DNA of 46,565 nucleotides from an uncultured Ruminococcus sp. (GTDB lineage: Bacteria; Bacillota; Clostridia; Oscillospirales; Ruminococcaceae), in contig CANQJV010000015.1 in the NCBI GenBank assembly GCA_947624295.1, positions 1 through 46,565 of the forward strand. Reading direction: 5' to 3'. The notes beneath the pieces were generated by a model. It saw only the letters and a program-made list of their open reading frames with translations. It did no database searches and had not been told where the DNA came from. Below are positions 7,601-17,951 of the stretch, one piece after another (position 1 is the stretch's first letter; the number at the start of each line of letters is the position of its first letter). The position numbers and the translations under genes are program-made.

Positions 7601-7629
7601 AGAGTGCAATCAGTTATAACTGACACTCT
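7601..7629. terminator. Hairpin upstream of the pilus operon
   Basis: AGAGTG and CACTCT enclose the palindrome TCAGTTATAACTGA, followed by TTAATTT. It can isolate the pilus promoter from transcription coming from the left. Confidence 0.55.
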
Positions 7630-7686
7630 TTAATTTATGGATTTATAAACTTTTTCACTGTATATTTATTTGTGCAATATATACAG

Positions 7687-7708
7687 TTTTTTTTTTTTTT
7701 TTTTTTTT
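7687..7708. repeat. Homopolymer run of 22 T
   Basis: Twenty-two consecutive T, 83 bases upstream of the pilus -35 box. Runs of this length are prone to slippage. Its flanks are a short repeat with related bases (tgtgcaatatataca and tgtgcaatgtgtaca). Confidence 0.9.
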
Positions 7709-7791
7709 AATATTTTATATATTTTGTGCAATGTGTACAAAACTTTTCAAATTTTTTCTATGCTGTAAGTACGATTTCTCAAATTTATGCC

Positions 7792-7820
7792 TTGACATTC
7801 CTTGAAAATTATGGTATACT
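7792..7820 (+). promoter_or_regulatory. Pilus operon promoter
   Basis: TTGACA (7792-7797), 17 bases, TATACT (7815-7820), with a predicted start near 7827 and a leader of about 117 bases before the tip gene. Confidence 0.8.
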
Positions 7821-7842
7821 AATATCCAGTTAAAGATACATT

Positions 7843-7898
7843 TTTCCTGAATCGATTTTTGAAATCCGAAACATCAGAAATTATTGCCCTTCAGGAAA
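7843..7898 (+). promoter_or_regulatory. Leader RNA inverted repeat, pilus operon
   Basis: TTTCCTGAA (7843-7851) pairs exactly with TTCAGGAAA (7890-7898). Inside it GATTT and AAATC form a smaller hairpin. There is no U-tract, so this is a candidate RNA structure or protein-binding leader and not a terminator. Confidence 0.4.
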
Positions 7899-7943
7899 CA
7901 GAATTCAATATGTTCATTTTAATTAACAAGGAGCGTGCAGATA

Positions 7944-10900
7944 ATGAAGCAGATTTTCAAAAGAATCATCGCCGGTACTTCGGCAGTTATATTGTCTTTG
8001 TCTGCGGTCGGAACTGATGCGTTTACAAATATGTTTGCAGGAATCGTGTCTGCGGAAGATACAAACAGAAAAGGTAAGTCAACAGGATTTACTAATCTTG
8101 AACAGGATACGAGTGGTGAATATTACAACACCGGCTACGGTCTGCATACAAATAAAACTGCTACAGCGTTAGCAGACGGCAGAACGTTCGATGTGAACCT
8201 TGAGTCGTGGTATGTCGGCGAAAATCCCGTGGACGTGGCAACAATTCTCGATGCCTCCGGTTCTATGGCGTGGACTGTTGATACACTTGACCCGATGAAA
8301 GTAAGCGAACAGCTTACAGATGAAGAAATAGAAACATTAAAAAGTAAATACGGAACAGATGATTTAACAGCAATTCAAAACGCAAACGGCGGTTATCTCC
8401 CTCAGGACGTTGTTGACCTCATCTTAGACCCCACTAAAACCGATAACACAAAGTTGGAATACGACGGCTATAAGTACTATGTCTATGAGGGACGCTCGAC
8501 AGTTTCAGAGTTCGTTCCGCTCGGCTACTGGGACGGCGGTACTGACCCGAAAACTGACCCTGCTTTGATTGGTTACTACCCGTTCAGCGGCGATTTGAAG
8601 AATAAAGCACCAAATGCAGTGAATGACGAAAATGCAAAGGGTATTCTGATAAATCACCCTGAAAAAGACGGTACATATAACCCCGAAGAACAGGCAACAT
8701 TTGTGCCGAAAGCAGTATTTGATACTGCTGTTGATTCAAAAGGTAAGGCACTAAACAGAGGTTTGAATATTGCAAAAACAGCTGCTTTAGGTGGAATTTT
8801 GATTGATAGTCCAAAAACAAATAAGTTCAAAATATCATTTGATTTAACTGTAGAAAATAGCAAAAACGGCTTTTACGAGGCAACTATTCTTTATTTTACT
8901 GACGGTGAAAATAATTTTAGACTGTATCGTGGCGGTGAGGAATCTGCGAGCAGATTAACGGCTACAATAAATGGCAAGACTATATTAAATACAAAAGAAG
9001 CTGTAAGTTCAAAAAAAAGAAACTGGAAATTTACTTTTGACTTTGATAAAAAACAATTGATAGTATATACAGATACAACAACAATAGAATGGCCAGATGG
9101 AACTACAGGAAAAAAAGAATATACTATTGATTTGTCTTCTAACCCTGTATTTAATATTGACAGTCTTGCAACTTACATTGGCGGAAATACTGAAAAGCCT
9201 ACTAAAACAGTCAATGATATTTATATTAAAAATTTATCAATATCAGAATATCCAACAGAAGCAGTTGCATCGGCTGAATCAGTCGCCCTACCTGAAATCT
9301 TTGAACCTGAAACAGTTCCCACAACCGAAGAAGTCACAGAATCTGAAACACTTCCTGCAACCGAAGAAGTCACTGAGCCGGAAACAGTTCCCGAAACTGA
9401 AGAAATCACAGAGCCTGAAACAGAGCCAGAGACCGAGGGAGTCATTGAACTCGAAACAATTGCAGGACCTGAACCGCTTGTAATAGCTGCTGAAGAAGAA
9501 AAAGTAATTGCAAAGTATCCGCTTACTAAAGATTTAAGCAATACAACAACACCGGAAGAACCTGCCAAATTTGTATATCAGTTATACGAAAGTGCAGACA
9601 AAGCCGGAAAAGAAATTGAATCTTTACCGCTTGAACCTGTATTCAAAGAGAGTAAATATTTAGATGTAAAATCAACCTCTCAAAACGGCGCAGTAAGAAT
9701 TGACGCAGTACCGGAAATCGATGATGACGGCTTTACAATTTCGATGAAATTAAGCAGAAATAGTAAAAGTCTTAAAAATAGAAAACAAAATATTTTCTAT
9801 TTAGGTGATAGCAATAAAAACAACAGTTATTATCAATTTTTCAGATCTGCTGTAGCAGGAGGATATTTAGGGCTTGCTAATAGCGTTGTAAACGATTTGG
9901 CAACTAAACCACCCACACAAACAGATATGGTGTATTATCAGGGCGGTATGCAATCCGGTAAAGATGATGAAGATGTTTGGTACACAAATACTCTTGTATT
10001 TGAAACAAACCCTGAAAATACAGATCAATATATTGTTACACCTTATATAAACGGTAAAGCGGAATATCAAAAAGACAGTGTAAATAATTTTACGATAAAT
10101 AAAATATCTGTAGACGAAAATCTCGTATTCCTGCTTGGCGCATTAAAGAAAAACGGTGATAACGATTCGAAACTATACCTCGATGACCTCTATGTATTTG
10201 ACAAAGCACTGTCAGGTGACAAAGTAAGCTTGTATTTTGGTGACAATACAATTTCGTGCGATGCTGATGGCACAACTCATGCAGTTTCTTACATAAAAGA
10301 CGATAAAGGCAATTTTGAGAAAAACGAAGACGGCACATTCAAAACCATTGAAATTGCGCAGATAAGCAACGGCGAAAAGCGTCTTGGTCAGAATAAGAAT
10401 TTTGACCAGCGCAGAGGTTGGTACTATGTAAACTCAAATTCAAACTGGAAAGATATTGAGGGCTGTCTGGCAAGCGGTAAGGAGTATATCGGTATTTTTA
10501 CCGATATAGGGATTGATGATTATCCTGATATGGTGAAAGATACCGCTACTGAACCTAACGGGTATAAGTATGAAGATAAAGGGGAGATATTAAAACAAAT
10601 TGCAGCCGGAAATAATGAACACGCCGACTACAAACCACCTACAACCGAACGCAGTATTCGCTTTTATGTTGATAGTCAGAATCATTTGCGCTGTTTCGTA
10701 TGGAGCGGAAACGATTCTAAAAAAGAAGATGACAAAAGAACATTCTGCTCGTTAGTTTACGAAAAGCAAGACAAGCAAAAAACCAAATACGAGGAGCTTA
10801 ACAATGCTCTGAATACGTTCTATAGCAAGATTGCAGAAAAATCCGACCTTACAAACAGTGCAGTTGTCCGTTTCAGTACAGATAAATTATTAGATTCTGC

Positions 10901-13900
10901 TTACACTAAAGAAAACCACGAAAAACTCGATGAAAACCTGAAAAAACTCATCATGAAAGACTGGACTAACTGGTCAGATGTGTATCAAGCAGGAGAAACA
11001 GATAAAAATAATTATTTGCATGACTTGCTGATACCGGAAGAGGGCGAAGATGCTACAGATACCACGGAGTCATTGACACGAGGAGATGAAATACAAGAAT
11101 ACCCTTATGTAATGACCGGCGGTACGTACACATGGACGGGTCTGAAAGCGTTCTATGATAACATGGTAAAGAAGGACGGTTTGGAAAGCGGTGACAGAGT
11201 TTATGATGTGGCTAACAATGCCCGTGATAAGTATCTGATTATCTTCACGGACGGCCGTGACAATACGCAGGATTATGATGTTTCAGATGTTGTGTCCACG
11301 GAAGAGGGCAAAAAACTGGCAGGCTCTCCAAATTATAGTACCGGCAGTTTCTTTAGTAAAACAGATTATGTAAATAAGTATAATCCGTATAAAGACGTTG
11401 AACCTAAGCATAAGGTTGGTTTCAGTATTCAAAATTATGATAATAATTATGGTGGTACGGTTGATTCTGAGTATCAAGTACAGCAATTCAAAACAGAAGA
11501 CCATGAAATTAAAACAGACGGCGACCTTGCGGAGGCATGGGCAGATAAGCTGAAAGATGAGGGCTATACTATCTACTGCGTAATGTTGGCTACAGGTTCA
11601 ATTTCTGAAAATACAAATCCTGGTGAATATAATAAGGCATATAATTTCCTGAAATCTCTTGCAGGCGGTAAAGATGTTGATGAAGAGATTGCTGAAAAGC
11701 AAGCAGATATGGATAGCTGGAGTACTGGTACTAAGCCTGACGAATATGCTAAAGTCCAAAAAGAAATCGAAGCACTGAAAGACAATTATGTTATGGTTGT
11801 TGACCCGTCAAAAGGAGGTTCAAGCAGTCTTACAGCTGCATTTGAGGAGATACTTGAACAGATTCAGCAACCTCGTGAAGACTACATAGTACAGGACTAT
11901 ATTGACCCACGTTTTGACCTTGTTGACAAAGAAAAAGGCTTGCTGAAACTCGGTGCAGGCGGTGTGATTACAGACAGTACAGGTATAACTCTTGCAACTG
12001 TTGGTAACTTTATAGACAACCCCGACACTGCAGAAGGCTACCCCTATACACCGATAGCAAGCGAAATGGTAAACCGCACGATAGATACCAAAGAGACAAA
12101 CTCTAAAAACGTAGGTAATTATAACAACGGCGACGGAATCGGCACGGGCTACATATATTATGACAATGTGAAAGATATGTATTACCTGCGCTGGGAAAAT
12201 CAAGTTATCCCTATGACAGATAAATCGTTTGACACTGATACAAGTACCCCTATAAAATACCTCGATGTCTGGAGCGCAACAATCCGTCTGAAAGCTAAAG
12301 ATGATTTCATCGGCGGTAACAATATCCTCACTAACGGTAACGAAGCAGGCGAAAATCTCGTTTACAGTGATGCGACTATTGATAATATGGAGAAAAATCC
12401 TGAATTATATGGATTGAAAGATGATAGTACATACCGTGAAAAACTTGAAGTACTGTCAGGCGCAAACCGAAAAATCAATGCTGTTGATGCGGGCGGTGTT
12501 TCACAAGCAATTTATGGCGACGGTATCGACATTCCGTCCTCAGGTTTCCCACGAACTACTGTTAATGTAAAATTATTACCTCTTAATGCAAAAAATCTGA
12601 ACGATGTTATATACATGGGCGAACTTGTTTCCCCGACGATGATGTTGGTTGACCTCGAAAATGACTATATGACGGGCTCGTATTATCTGGAATATCTCGA
12701 AAGGTATGCATATAGACTTTATGGCTACGAGGCAGGCGACACGCCGCTGATTGAATTGCTTAATCGTTGGCTGAAAATCAATGAAGAAGATGAAACGGCA
12801 AAAACATTCACTATACCTTATATATATTTGCCTGACCCGGAATATGACAAAGACGGCAAACTTGTAACAGATGAAGATGATAAAGTCAAAGTTCAAAATA
12901 ATACGGGCTGGGATTCAGATTTAAGAGCTGATGATAATAATTTTGATGACCTGAATTTGCGTGATGTGACCGGATTTATTACTTATACATGGAAACGTGA
13001 TGATACAAACAAAGAACCACAACAGTTAAAAGACGGTTCAACTGATGAGTACGACATAACTAAAGAATATGTTGTAAAAAATACTAATCAAATCAAGTAT
13101 AATTTGCAATTGACGTTTACTCCATTGAAAGAGGGAGATTTGACAGATTTCAAACTTGACAATAATTTCATTGAAGGTGAAAAATTCTTTAATATTGTTG
13201 GTGACGAATTTGAAACTGCTGAAGAATGGACTTTCACCAACCGTGCAGATTATCTGAAAGCAATGGTATATGAAAAGAAAAACTATACATTATATGCTAA
13301 TTATGTTGAAGGAAAATTGACATCATTACCTACACCTGAAGTACATACAAACGAAAATGTATATAACTGGGATACTTCATACAAACCCGTCGCAGGCAAT
13401 GTGCAGATTGAAAATGATTTGACTAAATATACCAATACACTAAATAATGTAGGTTTCGCTGATAAGAACGGAAATACAATCACCGATAAAACAGGCGCAT
13501 TCATAGAAGGCAAGAGTGCAAAAGATGTATATTCGCTGGTAGCAAATACCACATACATCAAAGACGTTGTAAACGGTGCGCTTGCTCTGGAGCTTGTCGT
13601 AAAGGGGCAATATCTGAAACCCGGTTCTGAAATCAATCTTGATAACGGAACTAAAAAGACATTCCAATTGATAGCCCAACGTTACTACGATGACCCGCTT
13701 GACCCTCTGCCTTATGGTGGAAAAAGAATGGATGCTGATGTTGAACTTCTACGTTATTATCAGCTGACTTTTGAAGTAGATGCCGGTTCTATACCGAAAA
13801 ATCCGCAGGATGACCAATTATATACAGTCTGGGCGAAATTGACAAAGGTTGAAATTGGAGATAGTAGATTAGGTGGTTTTAAGAGCATTAAAGAGTACGG

Positions 13901-14972
13901 CTATGCTGTTGAAGACGCTCTCCCAATAGGCACTTATACGATTACAGCTGCTGAAACTTCGAGTGCGGACAATTGCTGGAATAATGAACAGTTCAAAATT
14001 GCAGATAGCACTACAACGGGAGCAAATGCTTTATACTTCCAATACCTGAAAACCGACAATGCACCCGCAAGCTATACTTATAACAGATTCCCCGACAGCG
14101 TCTACAAAGTCAGCAAAACAGCACCTGAAAGCACCGGCGACAGCGAATATCTCATCAAAGACGGCGCAAAAGATAACTCCCCGAAAAATATCGCCGAAAG
14201 CAGCAGAAGTGCTCCGGGTGGTACATTAAATGAGCAAAATATTACATTCTATTTCGGAACTGTTGAAAGAGAAGAAGATCATAATGAGGGTGAAAAGGGC
14301 AAAACCGACCCGAAAAATAACTACACAAAAGACCGCCTCGGAATCATACTCCTCTCAGCCGACAGCAATTCCCTTGCAATCTCAAAAACGGTGACAAACG
14401 TTGAAAAAGATGACCCGAATTTGGAACATCCTTGGAAATTTACCATTACTTTCAAGCCCGATACTGCTGTTTTGGAAGGTTTTACAGAAACAAATGAAAC
14501 AGGCTTTGATTTGAAGTGGTATAAACTTGATGATGACGGCAACTGGATAGATAATAGCAGCGGTCATGCTGAAAAAATCACATTTGACGAATCGGGTAGC
14601 GGTGTATATACTAAAACAATTGAGTTAAAACACAACGAAAAAGTTTTAATCAGTAATTTGCCGGAGGGTACATGGCAAGTCACCGAAACAGACGAAACTT
14701 CAGAAATTTTCTATTCCGCACATAACAATATGGACGATGTTGACGAATATCGTTTTTCAAATAAAACATCTGAAAATATTGTTATGAATCCTAATTCACA
14801 TGTTGATTTTATCAACGAATTTCCGCACGCACTCCCGTCAGCAGGCGGAACAGGCGGAACAGATATAGATATCACGCTCTACTGTAGTATTATGCTTGTA
14901 GTAGCAGCCGCATTATATTTCACAAAACTTTTCAGCAAAAAATGCAAAATCAGTGATGAGCAGAAGAGTTGA
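7944..14972 (+). CDS. Giant vWA pilus tip adhesin, LPxTG-anchored
   Basis: A 2342-residue secreted protein, probably the adhesive pilus tip (RrgA/SpaC-like role). A signal peptide (about 1-38, ending near VSAED) is followed by the start of a von Willebrand A domain with the metal-site motif DASGS at residues 103-107. The rest of that domain resumes only near residue 950: the conserved Thr lies near 1060 and LIIFTDGRD near 1100. The ~830-residue insertion holds two LamG/concanavalin-like modules (about 195-445 and 520-770). They are separated by a Glu/Pro/Thr repeat linker with units like TEEVTEPETVPE. Pilin-like beta domains follow, then a Cna_B-type domain, and the sorting signal LPSAGG at about 2297 with a membrane helix and Lys-rich tail. 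ATG 7944 has AAGGAG ten bases upstream; the GTG at 7935 is too close to it. Confidence 0.88.
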   Translation: MKQIFKRIIAGTSAVILSLSAVGTDAFTNMFAGIVSAEDTNRKGKSTGFTNLEQDTSGEYYNTGYGLHTNKTATALADGRTFDVNLESWYVGENPVDVATILDASGSMAWTVDTLDPMKVSEQLTDEEIETLKSKYGTDDLTAIQNANGGYLPQDVVDLILDPTKTDNTKLEYDGYKYYVYEGRSTVSEFVPLGYWDGGTDPKTDPALIGYYPFSGDLKNKAPNAVNDENAKGILINHPEKDGTYNPEEQATFVPKAVFDTAVDSKGKALNRGLNIAKTAALGGILIDSPKTNKFKISFDLTVENSKNGFYEATILYFTDGENNFRLYRGGEESASRLTATINGKTILNTKEAVSSKKRNWKFTFDFDKKQLIVYTDTTTIEWPDGTTGKKEYTIDLSSNPVFNIDSLATYIGGNTEKPTKTVNDIYIKNLSISEYPTEAVASAESVALPEIFEPETVPTTEEVTESETLPATEEVTEPETVPETEEITEPETEPETEGVIELETIAGPEPLVIAAEEEKVIAKYPLTKDLSNTTTPEEPAKFVYQLYESADKAGKEIESLPLEPVFKESKYLDVKSTSQNGAVRIDAVPEIDDDGFTISMKLSRNSKSLKNRKQNIFYLGDSNKNNSYYQFFRSAVAGGYLGLANSVVNDLATKPPTQTDMVYYQGGMQSGKDDEDVWYTNTLVFETNPENTDQYIVTPYINGKAEYQKDSVNNFTINKISVDENLVFLLGALKKNGDNDSKLYLDDLYVFDKALSGDKVSLYFGDNTISCDADGTTHAVSYIKDDKGNFEKNEDGTFKTIEIAQISNGEKRLGQNKNFDQRRGWYYVNSNSNWKDIEGCLASGKEYIGIFTDIGIDDYPDMVKDTATEPNGYKYEDKGEILKQIAAGNNEHADYKPPTTERSIRFYVDSQNHLRCFVWSGNDSKKEDDKRTFCSLVYEKQDKQKTKYEELNNALNTFYSKIAEKSDLTNSAVVRFSTDKLLDSAYTKENHEKLDENLKKLIMKDWTNWSDVYQAGETDKNNYLHDLLIPEEGEDATDTTESLTRGDEIQEYPYVMTGGTYTWTGLKAFYDNMVKKDGLESGDRVYDVANNARDKYLIIFTDGRDNTQDYDVSDVVSTEEGKKLAGSPNYSTGSFFSKTDYVNKYNPYKDVEPKHKVGFSIQNYDNNYGGTVDSEYQVQQFKTEDHEIKTDGDLAEAWADKLKDEGYTIYCVMLATGSISENTNPGEYNKAYNFLKSLAGGKDVDEEIAEKQADMDSWSTGTKPDEYAKVQKEIEALKDNYVMVVDPSKGGSSSLTAAFEEILEQIQQPREDYIVQDYIDPRFDLVDKEKGLLKLGAGGVITDSTGITLATVGNFIDNPDTAEGYPYTPIASEMVNRTIDTKETNSKNVGNYNNGDGIGTGYIYYDNVKDMYYLRWENQVIPMTDKSFDTDTSTPIKYLDVWSATIRLKAKDDFIGGNNILTNGNEAGENLVYSDATIDNMEKNPELYGLKDDSTYREKLEVLSGANRKINAVDAGGVSQAIYGDGIDIPSSGFPRTTVNVKLLPLNAKNLNDVIYMGELVSPTMMLVDLENDYMTGSYYLEYLERYAYRLYGYEAGDTPLIELLNRWLKINEEDETAKTFTIPYIYLPDPEYDKDGKLVTDEDDKVKVQNNTGWDSDLRADDNNFDDLNLRDVTGFITYTWKRDDTNKEPQQLKDGSTDEYDITKEYVVKNTNQIKYNLQLTFTPLKEGDLTDFKLDNNFIEGEKFFNIVGDEFETAEEWTFTNRADYLKAMVYEKKNYTLYANYVEGKLTSLPTPEVHTNENVYNWDTSYKPVAGNVQIENDLTKYTNTLNNVGFADKNGNTITDKTGAFIEGKSAKDVYSLVANTTYIKDVVNGALALELVVKGQYLKPGSEINLDNGTKKTFQLIAQRYYDDPLDPLPYGGKRMDADVELLRYYQLTFEVDAGSIPKNPQDDQLYTVWAKLTKVEIGDSRLGGFKSIKEYGYAVEDALPIGTYTITAAETSSADNCWNNEQFKIADSTTTGANALYFQYLKTDNAPASYTYNRFPDSVYKVSKTAPESTGDSEYLIKDGAKDNSPKNIAESSRSAPGGTLNEQNITFYFGTVEREEDHNEGEKGKTDPKNNYTKDRLGIILLSADSNSLAISKTVTNVEKDDPNLEHPWKFTITFKPDTAVLEGFTETNETGFDLKWYKLDDDGNWIDNSSGHAEKITFDESGSGVYTKTIELKHNEKVLISNLPEGTWQVTETDETSEIFYSAHNNMDDVDEYRFSNKTSENIVMNPNSHVDFINEFPHALPSAGGTGGTDIDITLYCSIMLVVAAALYFTKLFSKKCKISDEQKS

Positions 14973-15029
14973 GAAAGGAGAGAGTGAAATATCCGAAAAA
15001 ATAAATTTTTCAAGGTCTTTTGTACAGCG

Positions 15030-15503
15030 GTGACAAGTGCGCTGATAACATTTGCAGTTGTCATCTTGCTGTTGACCTATGTATTTTCAGTGATGCGTAT
15101 TTATGGCGACTCGATGAGCCCGACACTTTTTGACGGCGATATCGTGATTGCACGGAAAACATCATTATTGGAAAGAGGTGATATCTGTATATTTTCAAAA
15201 GACGGAAATTTCCTTTGTAAACGTGTTATAGGGCTTAGCGGTGACAAGATTTCAGTCGATGAAAACGGCGTTGTAAGCGTGAACGGTGAAAAACTCGATG
15301 AACCGTATCTGAATACTCTGAACGCAGGAAACAATACTGTTGAATATCCCGTGACAGTGCCCGAAAATAGCTATTTTGTAATGGGTGACAACCGGCGCAC
15401 ATCAATTGATTCACGGAGTACAGTTGTCGGCTGTATTGATTCACGTCAAATCAAAGGAAAATTGCTGATAAAAATTTTGCCTACTCCGTCAATTTTGGAG
15501 TGA
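15030..15503 (+). CDS. Pilus-associated type I signal peptidase
   Basis: A membrane protease that probably processes the pilins of this operon. Visible motifs are the catalytic Ser in YGDSMSPTL, the catalytic Lys in CKRVIGLSGD, and the Gram-positive signature MGDNRRTSIDSR. The membrane helix lies at residues 5-25. The start is a problem. The only in-frame standard start is the GTG at 15030, with a weak ribosome site. A GTG at 14984 follows AAGGAG but runs into a stop after an A6 run. Removing one A would join it in frame to give a natural N-terminus, MKYPKNKFFKVF. So this is either an indel, slippage or a true internal start. It lies between the tip and backbone genes. Confidence 0.82.
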   Translation: MTSALITFAVVILLLTYVFSVMRIYGDSMSPTLFDGDIVIARKTSLLERGDICIFSKDGNFLCKRVIGLSGDKISVDENGVVSVNGEKLDEPYLNTLNAGNNTVEYPVTVPENSYFVMGDNRRTSIDSRSTVVGCIDSRQIKGKLLIKILPTPSILE

Positions 15504-15529
15504 CAATAGATAAGAAAGGAATGATTTTT

Positions 15530-17932
15530 ATGAAAAAACTCCTGAAAAGAGTTTTTGGAATAACTGCCTCTGCAATGCTTTTCACAACAACAGCTATGCC
15601 TGCATTTGCAGCTGGAGGACATTCGCACCATAGTGGCGATACAAAGCTTAAAGTTGACGGTGAGGACGGTTATAAAGTTACATTGAAAACAGACACGGAG
15701 AAATATAATGTTGCATCTCCGGCATTTGGTGCATATCAGATTTTTACAGGTACTGTTGACAAAAATGCTACTATTCCTGAAAGTCCCGGAAACAATCTTG
15801 AAAAAATTTCACTTGCTGATATAAGGTGGGGTAATGCATTCGGTGATGCAAGTGATACTGTAAAACCTGCTGAGGGCGGTAAATCAGGAAAAGAAATATG
15901 GCAAGATAATATTGTTAATTTTGTTATTGCCCTTGCTACAACTTCCGAAAAAGCAGACCCTGCATATAAAGCTGCTTTTGCAAATTTCCATGGTTTTGAC
16001 GGAAAAGACGACGATGGTGTTGAAGATACTAAAAATCCGACTTTTGCAGGTGAAACTGAAAATACACTTGCTGACAGATTCTATGTTGATTTAGATGAAA
16101 TTCCAGACGGCATTCAAGATGATGAAAGAAGAAACGATAATGTAAACTTTGAAATACTTGCAACAGAAGTAGCTGATGTAATAAGTGAGCATAATGACCG
16201 CATATGGTTACAGGCATTTACCGATATTCTCGGCGGATATGGCGAGGATTACAGCGGAGAGGGAGCGCATACAGGCTATGTAACGCAGTGCTATGATAGC
16301 GAGGCTAAATGGGACAAAGATGCAGGTACATATACAATGAAAGTCCCTGCAGGCTACTACATGATACTTGATACAAGTGAATTAGGCGGTGAAGCAGACG
16401 AGTCATATTCCGCACGTATGCTTTTTGTTGCTAACGATGTAACGCAAGAAATCAAACAGGACGTTCCGACGCTTGACAAGAAGATTCTGAGGGCTGACGG
16501 CGAACACAAGACAGATGCTGTAGGTGTTGGCGATGAAGTAAATTTCCAGCTTAAAGGTACACTCCCGAGCAACTACAACCAGTACACACTCGGCTATCAG
16601 TTTACATTTACCGATAAACTCAGCAAGGGTCTTACTCTGAAAGGTACGGAAGATGTAGACTTTGCTACTACTTACAAGGACACACCTTATAATTATGACA
16701 CTGAAAAAGTTGCAGAAAACTTCAAGGTAAGCGTAAAAGGCGTATATAATGGTAAAGATTGGCAACCTGAAAAAGAAATAACACTTACTAAAGGTAGTTA
16801 TGATACAACTACAGGTCATACTACACACATTACAGACAGTGCTTATACTGCACAAGTAACAGAAACAGACGGAATACAGACTTTGACGGTTAATTTCCCT
16901 TGCCTGAAAGAAATTGCAATTAAAGAGGACGGCGCAACCTACACACTTGGCGGAGATAGTACTAATAAATCCGAAATCCTCATTGATTATACAGCAGTCG
17001 TTGATTCAGATGCAATTGTAAGCCCTGCAACAGGTGGCGCAGATGACACTTCTATAAATCTGAACGGTAACAAAAATACCGCAAAACTTACATATTCCGA
17101 CAACCCGCAGTCTTACAGCGATACTGACGACACAACAGAGCAAGAGGCAACAGTTTACACATTTGGTCTTGATATGGTGAAAGTTGATGCGACTAATTTC
17201 CTTAAAGATAAAGATACTGCTGCTCTTAGTGGTGCAAAATTCGTACTTATTCGCCCAACAGAAACAGAAAATGAATATCAAATTGCAAAATTTGTAGAAG
17301 TAAAAGCAATAGAAGAAGAAACAGAAAAAGAAACAGCTCCATTTAAGGGTGAAAAATATTATTCTATTGACAGTTGGGAGGAACTTGGAACATTAGACAA
17401 AGACGGCACAACAACTCCTGAAGATAAAACAGATGATACATTAGAAGACTTGTTGAATAGTTTTATTACTGAAGAAACCGGAGCAAACTATGAATTAGAA
17501 ACATATTCAGAAGATGGTGTAAAGGGACATTTGAACATTTCAGGTCTTGACAGCGATATAACATATACAATTGCTGAAACAAAAACACCTGATGACACGA
17601 AATATGCGAAAATAGAACCATTTACCGTTACACTTACAGCAAATCAAGATGAAACTACTTCAGAATATGATGGCACACTTAAAAGCGCAGAATCTGATAA
17701 GGAAGTATTAGCTGGTGCTTCATTCAGTTTTGACAATCCTGTAGAAATTACAGATAACTTTGAAAGTGGTGCTGAATCTGACGGCAGTGCAAATATGATT
17801 GTTGCAAATTTCAAATATATCGACCTCCCGTCAACAGGCGGAGTTGGTACATACTGGTTCTACATACTCGGCTCAGGCGGTCTTGTAATATCGTTCATTC
17901 TGTTCAGAATGTCCAGAAAAAAGACAGCGTAA
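15530..17932 (+). CDS. Backbone pilin, isopeptide D2 type, LPSTG
   Basis: An 800-residue secreted pilin, probably the polymerised shaft subunit. The signal peptide ends near PAFAAGG (about residue 28). The middle part (about residues 310-500) begins DVPTLDKKI and continues GVGDEVNFQL, the pattern of fimbrial isopeptide-forming D2 domains. A later Cna_B-like domain has the E-box form YTIAETKTP, the Glu expected to promote a Lys-Asn isopeptide bond. The sorting signal LPSTGG lies near residue 766, then a membrane helix and RKK tail. I did not find a classic YPK pilin motif; a Lys before DVPTL could serve. The ATG at 15530 has AAAGGAATG upstream; longer in-frame starts lack a site. Only 26 bases follow the signal peptidase gene. 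Confidence 0.9.
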   Translation: MKKLLKRVFGITASAMLFTTTAMPAFAAGGHSHHSGDTKLKVDGEDGYKVTLKTDTEKYNVASPAFGAYQIFTGTVDKNATIPESPGNNLEKISLADIRWGNAFGDASDTVKPAEGGKSGKEIWQDNIVNFVIALATTSEKADPAYKAAFANFHGFDGKDDDGVEDTKNPTFAGETENTLADRFYVDLDEIPDGIQDDERRNDNVNFEILATEVADVISEHNDRIWLQAFTDILGGYGEDYSGEGAHTGYVTQCYDSEAKWDKDAGTYTMKVPAGYYMILDTSELGGEADESYSARMLFVANDVTQEIKQDVPTLDKKILRADGEHKTDAVGVGDEVNFQLKGTLPSNYNQYTLGYQFTFTDKLSKGLTLKGTEDVDFATTYKDTPYNYDTEKVAENFKVSVKGVYNGKDWQPEKEITLTKGSYDTTTGHTTHITDSAYTAQVTETDGIQTLTVNFPCLKEIAIKEDGATYTLGGDSTNKSEILIDYTAVVDSDAIVSPATGGADDTSINLNGNKNTAKLTYSDNPQSYSDTDDTTEQEATVYTFGLDMVKVDATNFLKDKDTAALSGAKFVLIRPTETENEYQIAKFVEVKAIEEETEKETAPFKGEKYYSIDSWEELGTLDKDGTTTPEDKTDDTLEDLLNSFITEETGANYELETYSEDGVKGHLNISGLDSDITYTIAETKTPDDTKYAKIEPFTVTLTANQDETTSEYDGTLKSAESDKEVLAGASFSFDNPVEITDNFESGAESDGSANMIVANFKYIDLPSTGGVGTYWFYILGSGGLVISFILFRMSRKKTA

Positions 17933-17951
17933 TAAATTTTAACCATTTGTT

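Noticed and set aside
7687-7708. The T run as a contig gap filler
   Set aside because: It is flanked by continuous, plausible sequence and contains no ambiguous bases, although its exact length may be imprecise.
9097-9568. Long open frames on both strands inside the tip adhesin gene
   Set aside because: They come from the repeated Glu/Pro/Thr codons and have no ribosome sites; the large frame explains the region.
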